The notes: generated by a model from the letters alone, not told the origin. A stretch of 64,000 nt of DNA from [Flexibacter] sp. ATCC 35103 (GCF_001975985.1 NZ_MTQF01000001.1:167462-231461), one strand, 5' to 3'; positions 32,803 to 42,405 are shown, numbered from the stretch's first letter. Made by a program: numbers and translations.

Positions 32803-34269
32803 ATGCGAGTATCAGTCATCCGTAAAAACATAAAATTCACACCAGATTCAAAAAGAGTTGTTGCACGATATTTTATGAATGGCGAAGAACGGACCCAACA
32901 AATGGTGGGCAGGATAATGATGCTGGACGAAAAGCAGGTATTAGAAACATTAGAGCAAACGCTTCGTGAATTTGCAAGACGCCATCGAAATATTTCGGCT
33001 ATATTTTTCAGGCACTGCGAAAAAATCAGAGATGTAATTGAAGCCATGCAAATTGACTATGAAGCCATTTCGCTGGATCGAAAAATGCTGATAGGATCTT
33101 ATTGCACTATGGAATATGCGATAGAATCTGCTGCCATTTTCAACCCTTCGATTGTAGAAGATTTTGATCAGTCCGGTCTTGAAGCAGGCGAAAAACGCGT
33201 AATCATTTCGTTTCGTGCAACCGGAGAAGGTCACATTTCCTCGATAGTTTTTAGAAGAGGTATTCTGGATAAAGACAACAACCTGCAGATAATGAAAATT
33301 GGTCATAATATAGATAAGGCCGAGATTGAACATAAAACCTTATTCAATAAAGAGCGTTTTTTATTGAAATTATCTGAAATGCACACGCAGGACAAATATA
33401 TTGCCCAAATCATGCAGGACTTGCCGGAAGAATTTGAATTTGCCGTATTAAAAAGCATGGTTAGTACAGCCTTAAGTGATCCGTCAATACGTCAGGAAAG
33501 AAGAACTGCCCTAGAGGAAATAATCTGGCTGGCTGATTCTTTTTATGATTTGCAATTCAAACACGACTCAGATATTACGGAGCGTGTTATATTTCCGATA
33601 TCAGAATCTGAAAGCCGCGGTATTGAAGATGCACGATTCGTACGTTTTATTGATGATGATGGTTCAAATCGTGTCATGGCGACTTACACTGCTTACAACG
33701 GACACACCATTTTGCCTAAACTAATTTCTACCGAAGATTTTTACACCTTTAGAGTAATGCCGCTTCATGGGATTGGTGCCCAAAATAAAAATCTGGCATT
33801 ATTTCCTAGAAAAATAAAGGGCAAATATGCCATGCTGGCCAGGATCGATGGTGTAAACAATTATATTATGTACTCTGAAAGGGTTACACAATGGAACAAT
33901 CCGATACTTTTACAGGAACCTCGTTATACTTGGGAACTGACCCAGATAGGAAACTGCGGATCGCCGCTCTGGACCACAGAAGGCTGGCTTGTAATTACCC
34001 ACGGTGTAGGTACAATGCGACGTTATTGCATAGGCGCTTCATTATTTGATCTTGATGATCCGTCTAAAGAAATCGGAAGACTTAAAGAACCTTTGCTTTC
34101 GCCACTCGAAGATGAGCGTGAAGGATATGTACCCAATGTGGTGTATTCCTGCGGTGCAATTATTCATAACAACAGCCTTATATTGCCTTATGCCGTATCT
34201 GATTATTCGTCTACTTATGCCGTTGTAGATATGGTTGAACTGATCGATGCGCTGAAAAAAAGTAAATAA
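32803..34269 (+). CDS. GH130-like mannoside phosphorylase/hydrolase with N-terminal extension
   Basis: 488 residues, no signal peptide. Residues about 1-235 form a helical extension ('EQTLREFARRHRNISAIFFR', 'ALEEIIWLADSFYDLQF'); the five-bladed propeller follows with 'ESRGIEDARFVRFIDDDGSN', 'NKNLALFPRKIKGKYAMLAR' and 'GNCGSPLWTTEGWLVITHGV'. The 'GIEDAR' Asp and 'GSPLWTTEGWL' are conserved GH130 marks. Members cut beta-1,2- or beta-1,4-mannosides with phosphate and work in the cytoplasm; the extension suggests a less-studied subfamily. No mannan-uptake genes are beside it. The next gene lies 100 bp downstream. Confidence 0.85.
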   Translation: MRVSVIRKNIKFTPDSKRVVARYFMNGEERTQQMVGRIMMLDEKQVLETLEQTLREFARRHRNISAIFFRHCEKIRDVIEAMQIDYEAISLDRKMLIGSYCTMEYAIESAAIFNPSIVEDFDQSGLEAGEKRVIISFRATGEGHISSIVFRRGILDKDNNLQIMKIGHNIDKAEIEHKTLFNKERFLLKLSEMHTQDKYIAQIMQDLPEEFEFAVLKSMVSTALSDPSIRQERRTALEEIIWLADSFYDLQFKHDSDITERVIFPISESESRGIEDARFVRFIDDDGSNRVMATYTAYNGHTILPKLISTEDFYTFRVMPLHGIGAQNKNLALFPRKIKGKYAMLARIDGVNNYIMYSERVTQWNNPILLQEPRYTWELTQIGNCGSPLWTTEGWLVITHGVGTMRRYCIGASLFDLDDPSKEIGRLKEPLLSPLEDEREGYVPNVVYSCGAIIHNNSLILPYAVSDYSSTYAVVDMVELIDALKKSK

Positions 34270-34369
34270 ATAAAGTACTAAATAATCGTATAAAGTCTTA
34301 AAAAAACTTACTTTTTATCACTTGAATTCTGATAAAAATCTTTAAATTTATGTTCAAAAATCTTATTTT

Positions 34370-34804
34370 ATGAAAAATTACATACTACTATTCGTTTCTG
34401 TTTTAACACTTTCTTTTAATTCCTGTACAACAATGAAAGACACTGCAAAAACTGATGATCTCTATAATACAACCTGGGAATTAGAATATATTTCTGGTCC
34501 GCGTATTGCTTTTGAAGGCTTGTATCCGGATAAAAAACCTTATATCAAGTTTGATAAAGAGAAAAGTGAAGTTTACGGAAATGCTGGCTGTAATGGTTAC
34601 AGTGCGCCATTTACCCTAAAAGGAAATTCGCTTACTTTTGGAGAGCAAGGTCCGGCCACTTTGATGTTTTGTGAAGGCGGCGGAGAACAAACTTTTTTAC
34701 AGATCATTAAAAAAATCGACAGCTACTCTATCAATAAAGACGGGAAACTTAATTTGAATATGAAAGACATCCCAATGATGCGATTTAAAAAAGTAACCAA
34801 ATAA
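34370..34804 (+). CDS. META-domain lipoprotein (HslJ-like)
   Basis: 144 residues. 'MKNYILLFVSVLTLSFNSC' is a lipoprotein signal with Cys19. The remainder is a META/HslJ domain: 'TTWELEYISG', 'PYIKFDKEKSEVYGNAGCNG', 'YSAPFTLKGNSLTFG' and 'MRFKK'. HslJ-type proteins are heat-induced outer-membrane lipoproteins linked to antibiotic resistance in Enterobacteria, but the molecular function is unknown. It is probably monocistronic, with a hairpin at 34832. Confidence 0.9.
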   Translation: MKNYILLFVSVLTLSFNSCTTMKDTAKTDDLYNTTWELEYISGPRIAFEGLYPDKKPYIKFDKEKSEVYGNAGCNGYSAPFTLKGNSLTFGEQGPATLMFCEGGGEQTFLQIIKKIDSYSINKDGKLNLNMKDIPMMRFKKVTK

Positions 34805-34831
34805 ATAATAAAGTGATATTTTATCAGGATT

Positions 34832-34877
34832 AAACCCGGCATTCGCGAAGCTTCGAGATTGTCGGGTTTATTTTTAA
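34832..34877 (+). terminator. rho-independent terminator
   Basis: AAACCCGgCA pairs with TGtCGGGTTT across an imperfect GC-rich loop and is followed by a T-rich run, 28 bp after the META gene. Confidence 0.7.
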
Positions 34878-34978
34878 TACACAAATAATTCCCAATAAAG
34901 GCAATAAATCTTTTAATTAAATGTTTTATTAAGAGACGTTAATGCCTATTGTTTTAACGACTCATTTGTTTTATTAAT

Positions 34979-35581
34979 ATGAAAAAAAGTATGAAAAAAA
35001 TATTGTTTCTGGTCACTATATTAAGCATCTCGCTACAAGGATATTCGCAAAAAGAACTTAAAGACAAATACAAACCAATTCCGGCTAAAAACTCTGAAAT
35101 AAAAGAGCCTCTGCCACCAACCGAAACTCCGCCAAACGATCTGCCGCCTGTAAAAGAACCAACCGTTATAAAAATTAGTCCTGACGATCTTTATAAAAAT
35201 AACAGCCTTTATAAAAAAGAAGCCAATGTTGAAGGCATTTTTTATCGAAGAAATGAATATCTGGGCGCTTTTGTAACCAATACAGCAGTTTCTACAGTTC
35301 GTTATCGTGATGCTGCGTTTGTAGATGGCGATAAAATAAGAGTGTTTCTAAATGATAAAGTTATCGAACCGGAAGTAAATCTCGTGGGAGAATTTCAGGG
35401 ATTTAAAATAACATTGGTTCCCGGAATTAATAAAATCGATTTTGAAGCTTTAAACGAAGGTTCAGCTTCGCCTAATACAGCAGAATTTCAGGTTTATGAT
35501 GATAAAGGTGCCGTTATAGAAGCCAGCCAATGGAATGTTGGTACGGGATATAAAGCCACTATTATTTTGTATAAAGAATAA
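34979..35581 (+). CDS. exported protein of unknown function, 200 aa
   Basis: Signal peptide ending 'SLQGYSQ' (starts at 34979 or at the in-frame ATG at 34991). A proline-rich linker ('KEPLPPTETPPNDLPPVKEP', about 40-60) precedes a beta-rich C-terminal domain ('YLGAFVTNTAVSTVRYRDAA', 'DKIRVFLNDKVIEPEVNLVG', 'ITLVPGINKIDFEALNEG') like secreted proteins of this group with Ig-type folds. No family is recognised. Terminator at 35606. Confidence 0.75.
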   Translation: MKKSMKKILFLVTILSISLQGYSQKELKDKYKPIPAKNSEIKEPLPPTETPPNDLPPVKEPTVIKISPDDLYKNNSLYKKEANVEGIFYRRNEYLGAFVTNTAVSTVRYRDAAFVDGDKIRVFLNDKVIEPEVNLVGEFQGFKITLVPGINKIDFEALNEGSASPNTAEFQVYDDKGAVIEASQWNVGTGYKATIILYKE

Positions 35582-35605
35582 TTTAAACTTATAAAGCTAA
35601 AAACT

Positions 35606-35640
35606 AAAGTCTAATTCAGATTTGAATTGGACTTTTTTTA
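35606..35640 (+). terminator. rho-independent terminator
   Basis: GTC-AATTC stem paired with GAATT-GAC around a short loop and followed by a seven-base T-run, after the exported protein gene. Confidence 0.65.
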
Positions 35641-35653
35641 TACCCGTATTTTA

Positions 35654-35693
35654 TAAAAAAAAACTCCGTCCTGATCAGGGACGGAGTTTAAAG
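35654..35693 (-). terminator. terminator of the SAM-riboswitch operon
   Basis: AAACTCCGTCC pairs with GGGACGGAGTTT around a small loop and is followed, in the minus direction, by a T-run. It is the first strong terminator downstream of the seven genes that start at 47052, 48 bp after the VOC gene. Confidence 0.8.
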
Positions 35694-35741
35694 CGAGGAT
35701 AATTCCTCTTATTGATTTCTGTATTACGTTTCTTCAACTCT

Positions 35742-36188
35742 TTAAAAAACAACAGATTCCAGAAATTCAATAACTTCTCCATTTGGGCTATATACCAGAC
35801 TATTGCTAACTGTTACCGATTTTCTATGATCTTTAAGTTCTAAGGTTTCTTTTGCTGATAATGGTTTTGCGCCATTTTTTATTGCTTCATCATATGCTTT
35901 TTTGGCATCAATAACTGTAAAACAAATGTGCAAAAGTGCATTTTCGACATAAGGATCACCTTGTTTTCTTTTACGTCCCTGAGTGGGGAAATCAGCATTG
36001 TTATCGCATATTTCTATATAACAATCAAATGCTTTATTCTTTAGCATGACACATTTTTCTAAATTGAATTCCGGTAAACTCCAACCGTGTACAATTTCAA
36101 AATTAAGTGTTTCGTAAAATTGTACTGTTCTTTCAAAATCCTGTGCTTTAATAGCAAAATGATGAAAACCTATTATATTCTTATTCAT
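35742..36188 (-). CDS. VOC (glyoxalase-fold) protein
   Basis: 148 residues, cytoplasmic. A single VOC domain: 'NIIGFHHFAIKAQDFERTVQ', 'CVMLKNKAFDCYIEICDN', 'ALLHICFTVIDAKKAYDEAI' and 'SPNGEVIEFLES' give the His/Glu metal-ligand layout of glyoxalase/dioxygenase-type enzymes. Last gene of the minus-strand unit; 89 bp after the aminotransferase gene. The substrate is unknown. A role in the sulfur-peptide pathway of the operon is only positional. Confidence 0.85.
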   Translation of the reverse strand: MNKNIIGFHHFAIKAQDFERTVQFYETLNFEIVHGWSLPEFNLEKCVMLKNKAFDCYIEICDNNADFPTQGRKRKQGDPYVENALLHICFTVIDAKKAYDEAIKNGAKPLSAKETLELKDHRKSVTVSNSLVYSPNGEVIEFLESVVF

Positions 36189-36238
36189 TCTGATTCTTTT
36201 GTTGTAAAATGTTTATTAGATAAATTAATTAAGATATC

Positions 36239-36251
36239 GCTCCTCTGGAGC
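36239..36251 (-). repeat. small hairpin GCTCC-TCT-GGAGC
   Basis: A 5-bp stem with a 3-base loop inside ATCGCTCCTCTGGAGCTTT, in the gap between the aminotransferase and VOC genes. A near-identical element (GTTCC-TCC-GGAAC) occurs at 60276-60288 after the sucrose-phosphate synthase gene, which suggests a dispersed short repeat. Confidence 0.4.
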
Positions 36252-36277
36252 TTTGATAAAAACTAAGCCGGCTAAAT

Positions 36278-37759
36278 TTATTCCAGCCAAAACCATTCCT
36301 TTACGTTTTGTTCTATATTTTCCTCTTTTAGAATATTTTCGTATTCATTTGTGGCAATATTATGCTGATAATCTTTTTGCCATTTTTTATGATTTAAAAC
36401 TACTTGTTGTATGGCATCACAAATAAATAAAAGTTCTTCATTTGTCATTATCGGATGTAAAGATAAACGAACCCATCCCGGTTTATTGGTTTGGTTCTTC
36501 TGAAGCAGTTCATTTGTTATTTCTTGTGATTTAATCTTATCAATATCAAACAAATAATGTGCATAAGTACTCGCGCAGGACCATCCGCCACGAACCTGGA
36601 TTCCGAAACGATCATTTAATAATCTCACTATTAAATTATAATGAATATCATCGATCAAAAAAGAAACACACCCTATTCGATCTGTTTCAAGATCACCTAA
36701 AATGGATAAACCCGGAATCTTTTGAAACTCGGCATAACAAAGATCCAGCAATTCTTTTTCTCTTTTATGAATGTTTCCAACTCCCATTTGATCTTTGAGT
36801 TTCAGGGATAAAGCTGTTCTTATTACTTGCAAAAAACCAGGAGTTCCGCCATCTTCCCTAACTTCAATATTATCACTGTAATGATATCCTCCCCACGGAT
36901 TCGTGCTTTTTACATTTCCTCCGCCGGGATTATCAGGAAAATCAGATTTATACAACTTTTCATTAAAAATCAAAATACCACAAGTTCCGGGTCCGCCTAA
37001 AAATTTATGTGGCGAAAAGAAAATGGCGTCCAATTGTTCTTCCGGATTTTCCGGATGCATATCGATTTGAACATACGGTGCCGAAGCTGCAAAATCAACA
37101 AAGCAATACCCGCCATTTTGATGCATGATTTTAGCCAGTTCATGATACGGCGTTATAATCCCCGTAACATTTGAACAACCTGTAAACGAACCAATTTTCA
37201 GGGTTCTGTCTGCGTATTTTTCAAGTGCTTGTACAAGACTTTTAGGATCAACCAGATTATTTTTATCCGGTTGTAAAACCACAACATCGGCATTAGATTC
37301 GTACCACGAAACCTGATTAGAATGATGCTCCATATGCGTTATAAAAACTACCGGTTTGTCGTTCTCATTCGTATTATTGGCATGACGCAACCCAATAATG
37401 CGCTGCAGTTTTGATAAAGCGGCCGTCATTCCGGTTCCTGTTGCCACTAAAACATCCGATTCATTGGCATTTACATGTTTTTTGATTACTGCTCTTGCAT
37501 GATTATACGCATAGGTAGAAGCCTTGCCTGTTTCGCTCGAAAAAGAATGCGTATTGGCAATCATTGGACCTATTTTATTGAGCATGATATCTTCTATTGG
37601 GACATACAATCTACCGCTCGCAACCCAATCTGCATACAGCAAATTCTGTTCGCCGTAAGCCGATTCGAATATATGATTTACTCCAATTGTATTTTTTCTG
37701 AACTTAGAAAAATACTGTTCTAACTGACCTGGTTTCGTTTTCTTATCTGTAGCATTCAT
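36278..37759 (-). CDS. class-V aminotransferase-fold PLP enzyme (cysteine-desulfurase-like)
   Basis: 493 residues. The PLP lysine is Lys252 in 'FFSPHKFLGGPGTCG'; 'VLVATGTGMTAALSKL', 'VFITHMEHHSNQVSWYE' and 'FVDFAASAPYVQID' are the pyridoxal-binding and aldimine-forming segments, and 'VQVRGGWSCASTYAHYL'-type 'IQVRGGWSCASTYAHYLFD' supplies a Cys in the position used by cysteine desulfurases. It fits a desulfurase or a related C-S lyase. In the SAM-riboswitch operon it is downstream of peptidases, so it may release sulfur from liberated cysteine, but this is inference. Confidence 0.85.
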   Translation of the reverse strand: MNATDKKTKPGQLEQYFSKFRKNTIGVNHIFESAYGEQNLLYADWVASGRLYVPIEDIMLNKIGPMIANTHSFSSETGKASTYAYNHARAVIKKHVNANESDVLVATGTGMTAALSKLQRIIGLRHANNTNENDKPVVFITHMEHHSNQVSWYESNADVVVLQPDKNNLVDPKSLVQALEKYADRTLKIGSFTGCSNVTGIITPYHELAKIMHQNGGYCFVDFAASAPYVQIDMHPENPEEQLDAIFFSPHKFLGGPGTCGILIFNEKLYKSDFPDNPGGGNVKSTNPWGGYHYSDNIEVREDGGTPGFLQVIRTALSLKLKDQMGVGNIHKREKELLDLCYAEFQKIPGLSILGDLETDRIGCVSFLIDDIHYNLIVRLLNDRFGIQVRGGWSCASTYAHYLFDIDKIKSQEITNELLQKNQTNKPGWVRLSLHPIMTNEELLFICDAIQQVVLNHKKWQKDYQHNIATNEYENILKEENIEQNVKEWFWLE

Positions 37760-37785
37760 TTCCGTATCATTTTTAAGTTAACTTG

Positions 37786-39954
37786 TTATTTTTGATTGAA
37801 TCTTTCAAAGAATTCATAGGTGCGAAGTAGCTGATCTATTCTTTGGCGATTATCACCGCTTCTGGTAATTTCATGGCTTGCTCCGGGCTGTCTTACATAT
37901 TCTACCGGTTTACCAAGCACTTTTAGACTTTTGTAAAGCATTTGACTTTGCGAAACGCCGGTACGATTGTCGTTATCGCCATGAATAATCAAAAACGGAA
38001 TATTGATATTTTCTACGTAATTTATTGGCGATTCACGCTCCAGAATTGCTTTCGTTTTTTCTTCCCACGGATAACCGCCAAAATATCTTGGAATCATACG
38101 CCATACATTTGCTTCTCCAAAAAAAGTTCCAAAATCATAAACCCCACGCTGGCTTGAAGCAGCTCTAAATCGCTGATCGTGGCTAATAATCCACGTGGTT
38201 AAATATCCTGCATAAGATCCTCCGGTAATAAATAATCTATTGGTATCTGCCCAGTCTTGTGCAACAGTTTTATCTAATGCAGTAAGTACATCGCTTGCCG
38301 GTCCGGTTCCCCAATCGTTGATATTTGATCTCAGGAACTTTTCGCCATATCCTGACGAACCTCTTGGATTACTGTACAATACGCCATATCCCTGAGCACA
38401 AAAAAACTGATATTCCAGCCACATACTCACATCACCCGGACCAAACATAGAAGCAGGTCCACCGTGAATTTCAGTCAGTAAAGGATATTTTTTTCCTTGT
38501 TCGAAACGAGTGGGTTTCATGATCCAATATTCGATTTCGAGTCCTTTTTCGTTGATAAAAGTTCCTTTTTCAGGAAGACTAATTGCCTTGTTTTGCAACC
38601 AGCTTGTATTAAAATCTGAAACTAATCGTGGGGATTTTAGTTTTAAATCTGAAAAATATAACTCAGATGGATTTGCGACAGCAGTTTTGGCAAAAGCTAC
38701 AATACCATTATTAACATCATAATCTGTTATTCCCTGATCTGGAGAACTTAATATTTCTGCTTTAAGTGTGTGAAGCGGAACGTTTACAAGAACATATCCG
38801 CCATTGCTAGATGAAGTAAAATAAAGTTGTTTTTCGTCTTTAGAAAACCTTACATTATTGTTGTTTCGGTCATAATCAATGATTTTACTTTTTGCAGCAG
38901 GATTTTCTAAATTAAAGATTTTTAGAACCGGAACAGATAAGGTATTAATGATACTTTCCTGATAGGCCAATTGTTTTCCTGATGGAGAAACTGCGAGAAG
39001 CTGAAACACGACGTTTTCTGCGCCAAGCAATTCAGTAACATTTGTTCCGTCTGTATTTATTGTGTAGATTTTGCTTTCCAGAACCCTGTCCGGGTGTCTG
39101 TTTTCATTGCTATTTCCGTTAAAAGCAATTTTAGTATTGTTTACGAAATAAGGATTTGAATACGAATAAAATCCTTTTGTAATGGCAGTTTCTTTTGCGT
39201 CGGGTTTGGCATCAATTATAAAAATATGCGTAAATCTAAGTTCGCTGCTAAGTCCTGTTTCGGTTTGAAACTGCAGCTTATCCATTACTTTTGCTTTCTT
39301 ATCTTTTTCGTTAATTTCAAGATAAGCCCTGATCGCTTCAAGATTACCGTTTGGGTCCGCTTTTGTTTTGTTTACTTTCAGGTTTTCATTTGCTGCAAAA
39401 CCGGGCTTTTCAAAACTCCACAATGGTAATTCTTTCTTTGGGTTTAAAACCGAATCCTTTACCAGTTCATTGAGTAAGATTGATGCCGTAAACAAAAGCT
39501 GTTTCCCGTCCGGACTCCATTTTGGGTTTCCAGCACCGTATTTCGAATCGGTAAGCTGAACTGCTTCTCCGCCCTGATTTATATTTAAAAGAAACAATTG
39601 CGATTTTCCTTTTACATTTCTTGTAAAAGCAATTTGTTTTCCGTCAGGACTAAAAACCGGAGAAGCGGATCCTTCTTTGCCAAAAGTTAATTGTCTTGGG
39701 GCACTTTTATCCGATGTTTTTACAGTCCAAAGCTGTGTATCGTAATCATAATCTAAAGCATTTTCAGGATTTTTGATGATACTTTTTACCGTAAAAACAG
39801 CATTTTCTCCGTCTTTGCTTAATTCTACATCACCAACTGTTCTAATTTTTAAAAGATCAGTAACCTGAATAGGTTCTTTTTTTTGCTGACTGAAACAACA
39901 GACTGATGCGATCAGCGCTAAAATAATGCAAATTTTATTTTTGATTTTATTCAT
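37786..39954 (-). CDS. S9 family (prolyl-oligopeptidase-type) exported peptidase
   Basis: 722 residues with signal peptide 'MNKIKNKICIILALIASVCC', then 'FSQQ'. Residues about 40-430 form a beta-propeller with WD40-like/TolB-type repeats ('SPVFSPDGKQIAFTRNVKG', 'NPKWSPDGKQLLFTASILL'). The alpha/beta-hydrolase domain carries Ser580 ('GGSYAGYLTTW'), Asp662 ('HGDNDNRTG') and His694 ('GASHEI'), a complete triad. Dipeptidyl- or acylaminoacyl-peptidase activity is likely. It follows the M14 gene by 12 bp and belongs to the SAM-riboswitch operon. Confidence 0.93.
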   Translation of the reverse strand: MNKIKNKICIILALIASVCCFSQQKKEPIQVTDLLKIRTVGDVELSKDGENAVFTVKSIIKNPENALDYDYDTQLWTVKTSDKSAPRQLTFGKEGSASPVFSPDGKQIAFTRNVKGKSQLFLLNINQGGEAVQLTDSKYGAGNPKWSPDGKQLLFTASILLNELVKDSVLNPKKELPLWSFEKPGFAANENLKVNKTKADPNGNLEAIRAYLEINEKDKKAKVMDKLQFQTETGLSSELRFTHIFIIDAKPDAKETAITKGFYSYSNPYFVNNTKIAFNGNSNENRHPDRVLESKIYTINTDGTNVTELLGAENVVFQLLAVSPSGKQLAYQESIINTLSVPVLKIFNLENPAAKSKIIDYDRNNNNVRFSKDEKQLYFTSSSNGGYVLVNVPLHTLKAEILSSPDQGITDYDVNNGIVAFAKTAVANPSELYFSDLKLKSPRLVSDFNTSWLQNKAISLPEKGTFINEKGLEIEYWIMKPTRFEQGKKYPLLTEIHGGPASMFGPGDVSMWLEYQFFCAQGYGVLYSNPRGSSGYGEKFLRSNINDWGTGPASDVLTALDKTVAQDWADTNRLFITGGSYAGYLTTWIISHDQRFRAASSQRGVYDFGTFFGEANVWRMIPRYFGGYPWEEKTKAILERESPINYVENINIPFLIIHGDNDNRTGVSQSQMLYKSLKVLGKPVEYVRQPGASHEITRSGDNRQRIDQLLRTYEFFERFNQK

Positions 39955-39966
39955 CTCAGTATTCTT

Positions 39967-41211
39967 TTAGTTTTTCGTATTCTCTAGTATCAATTTCATG
40001 AATTCTTCTCCGGAAACTTCCCCTTTCTTTTTGATAAAATCCTTTGGTGTATTGTCACCAATTTCAAATACCAAGGCTTCTGTTTTATAGGTTTCAAACA
40101 AATAACTGAAGAGTGTAAAAGTGGGCGGTTTAAAATACAACGGTTTTATATGTGGCGTATAACCCGGAATTCCGTCTTTGACTTTGTTTAACCAATTGGG
40201 AACAAAACCCGGAATATTGCCTTTTAGTTCCGGATCTACGGTATAATAAATATCATCGTGGGTTGAATGAAAATCAATCGAAAACAGGAGTTTATTGGCG
40301 TCTTTGATTTCTGCTTTTAAAAAATCACGAACTGCTCTGGTTTCCGGCTGATTAAAGTCATTATAATCCCTGTTTAAATCGATTCCGCCAGAATTATGTC
40401 TCCAGAATCCGCCGTCTACTCCATCCGGATTTAGTAACGGAATCACATAAACTTCAAATTTCTTTCTGAACTTTTTTGCCAATGGCGTATCAGCTGTCAA
40501 CGTTTCAACAAAAGCCTCAAGTGCATAATGTCCGGTAACTTCCGGCGGATGATTGCGTCCTGAAATCAGGATTTTATTTTTGGCAGACGGATTTCCAATA
40601 CTAAAAACAGGAATTTTACGTCCTTCAGCAGTTAATCCGATAGAAGCTTCGGCGGTATTATTTTTGTTTTTTAATGTTGCTATCCAATCTTTTATATCTT
40701 TAGAAGTTTTGAGTTCCTGCGCGGCAATCCAGGTTGTGTCTTTACTCACTTTTACAGTCAAAACATAATTGGAATCTTTTTCTCTCTTTACAAAAGTGCC
40801 ATTTTCAGAGGCGTTCCATTTTTTACCGTCACTGCTGATTTTCGCATTATAACGGTGTTTTACATTTGGCGGATAATCAAATCTGATCTTAATTTCTTTG
40901 TCTGTTTTTGACCAGACTTTAAAAGCATACCACGGACTTCCGTTAATTGGTGTGTTCTCCGGAGTAATCAAAACGCTAAAAGTATTCTCATCAATTTTGA
41001 CAACGCCGTTTAATCTCGCTCCGGCAAAATCATTCCCAAAAAAAACTTCCTCGCCTGTTTTATCAAAAACCCCTTTCCATTGTTTCTCAACAGGACGCGT
41101 TACGGTCGAAACTGCCGTTATGGGTTCTTGTCCTTTAAAGCCGCCTTTTACCTGAGCATTTGTTGTAATGGCAAGTAAAACAGCTGTTGAAAGAATTAAT
41201 TTCGTTTTCAT
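39967..41211 (-). CDS. M14 family zinc carboxypeptidase
   Basis: 414 residues with signal peptide ending 'AITTNAQ'. An N-terminal beta domain (about 20-165) is followed by the M14 catalytic domain: 'GRNHPPEVTGHY' contains His221 and Glu224, 'GIDLNRDYNDF' and 'FSIDFHSTHDD' give His315, and 'TEALVFEIGDN' supplies the likely catalytic Glu. All metal ligands are present. It should trim C-terminal residues from peptides in the periplasm or outside. In this operon it would act on peptides taken up through SusCD. Confidence 0.9.
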   Translation of the reverse strand: MKTKLILSTAVLLAITTNAQVKGGFKGQEPITAVSTVTRPVEKQWKGVFDKTGEEVFFGNDFAGARLNGVVKIDENTFSVLITPENTPINGSPWYAFKVWSKTDKEIKIRFDYPPNVKHRYNAKISSDGKKWNASENGTFVKREKDSNYVLTVKVSKDTTWIAAQELKTSKDIKDWIATLKNKNNTAEASIGLTAEGRKIPVFSIGNPSAKNKILISGRNHPPEVTGHYALEAFVETLTADTPLAKKFRKKFEVYVIPLLNPDGVDGGFWRHNSGGIDLNRDYNDFNQPETRAVRDFLKAEIKDANKLLFSIDFHSTHDDIYYTVDPELKGNIPGFVPNWLNKVKDGIPGYTPHIKPLYFKPPTFTLFSYLFETYKTEALVFEIGDNTPKDFIKKKGEVSGEEFMKLILENTKN

Positions 41212-41234
41212 TTTTATTTTTTTTTATTTATCAA

Positions 41235-41339
41235 GTTTGTCATTCCGAGGAACGAGGAATCGCATTGGAAATTATACATTAAATATCCTAATCTTTGTTG
41301 AGTTGCGAGTGTGATTTCTCGTTTCTCTTAATGACAAAC
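41235..41339. repeat. 105-bp imperfect palindromic element inside the operon
   Basis: Left arm 41235-41266 (starts GTTTGTCATTCCGAGG) pairs with the reverse complement of right arm 41308-41339 (starts GTTTGTCATTAAGAGA) at 26 of 32 positions. The arms surround a 41-base AT-rich core. It fills the gap between the M14 and TlpA-like genes and resembles dispersed 'GTCATTccGA' repeats of Flavobacteria. It could fold as a large RNA hairpin in the transcript. Confidence 0.65.
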
Positions 41340-41344
41340 AGTAA

Positions 41345-42334
41345 CTAATTATTTGCGTTCAAAAGCGTTTTAAGCGTTGTTTGAAGTTCTTCGCCACGAA
41401 GGTTTCTTGCTACAATAATACCTTTTGAATCTACCAGATAATTGGCCGGAATTGCTCTGACTCCGTAAAGTTTAGCGATTTCGCTGTTCCAGTAAATTAG
41501 TTCAGATACTTGTAACCAGTCTAAGTGATCGTCCTGAATTCCTTTTATCCAGTTTTCTTTCTTTTTGTCTAAAGAAACTCCAAATACATTAAAACCTTTA
41601 TCATGAAATTCTTTATAAGCTGCAACGATATTTGGGTTTTCTTTTCGGCAAGGCGCACACCATGAAGCCCAGAAATCTACTAATGTATATCCTTTAAGGT
41701 TTTCTGAAAGTCGAACTGATCTTCCTTCAGGATCTTTAGACACAAAATCCGGTGCTTTTTTACCTACTTGTAAGCCGTTTAAAACTTTTAGCAGTTCCTG
41801 AAGTTCTTTTACATAAGTTGTATTCTGCTGGCTTTTATCTAACAGTGCAATGTTTTGCGTAATTTGTTCCGGCGTTAATCTATACGACCAATTTCTATAC
41901 AACACATATGCAGAAACTATAGAACTGGGGTGTTCTGTTATAAATTTACTTATATCAACATTTTGTGTTTTTCGGTATAAATCAAATAAATCCTGAGATG
42001 CAGAACCTTCTACAACAGATGTACTGTAGTATTTTACAGGGCTTAATTTTACGTTAATAGGCGTTTTTTCTAAAAAGATATACAACGGATTATTGGCTGT
42101 ATTTACACTTATTCCGTACAATTCAGGAAGCTTTACTTTTGTTTTAAAGCTGAATTTTCCGTCGGTTACTTTTACCGAATCTATGGTGGTAAACATCTTA
42201 TTGTGAAACTTTTGCAGGTAAACATATTTTGCCACAGTATCTGTAACGGTTCCTTTTAGCTGCACATTTGCTTCTTGTGCCTGAGTTGTTGCTGCACTAA
42301 GACATAAAACCAGAAATACTATTATTTTTTTCAT
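41345..42334 (-). CDS. exported thioredoxin-like protein (TlpA/ResA-type with DUF4369)
   Basis: 329 residues with signal peptide ending 'AATTQAQ'. The N-terminal half (about 20-180) is a DUF4369-type beta domain ('VQLKGTVTDTVAKYVYLQKF', 'TVDGKFSFKTKVKLPE'-like segment 'VTDGKFSFKTKVKLPELYGI'). The thioredoxin domain follows with the redox pair Cys226-A-P-Cys229 in 'DFWASWCAPCRKENP'. Proteins of this type reduce disulfides or act in cytochrome-c-like pathways in the periplasm. It lies between SusD and the M14 gene in the operon; it could keep cysteine-containing substrates reduced. Confidence 0.88.
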   Translation of the reverse strand: MKKIIVFLVLCLSAATTQAQEANVQLKGTVTDTVAKYVYLQKFHNKMFTTIDSVKVTDGKFSFKTKVKLPELYGISVNTANNPLYIFLEKTPINVKLSPVKYYSTSVVEGSASQDLFDLYRKTQNVDISKFITEHPSSIVSAYVLYRNWSYRLTPEQITQNIALLDKSQQNTTYVKELQELLKVLNGLQVGKKAPDFVSKDPEGRSVRLSENLKGYTLVDFWASWCAPCRKENPNIVAAYKEFHDKGFNVFGVSLDKKKENWIKGIQDDHLDWLQVSELIYWNSEIAKLYGVRAIPANYLVDSKGIIVARNLRGEELQTTLKTLLNANN

Positions 42335-42405
42335 TTTATTTGATTTTTAAGTTGATTTGAAAATGATGGATTGTTTTGTGTAATACTTGGACTAAGCTGT
42401 TGCAT

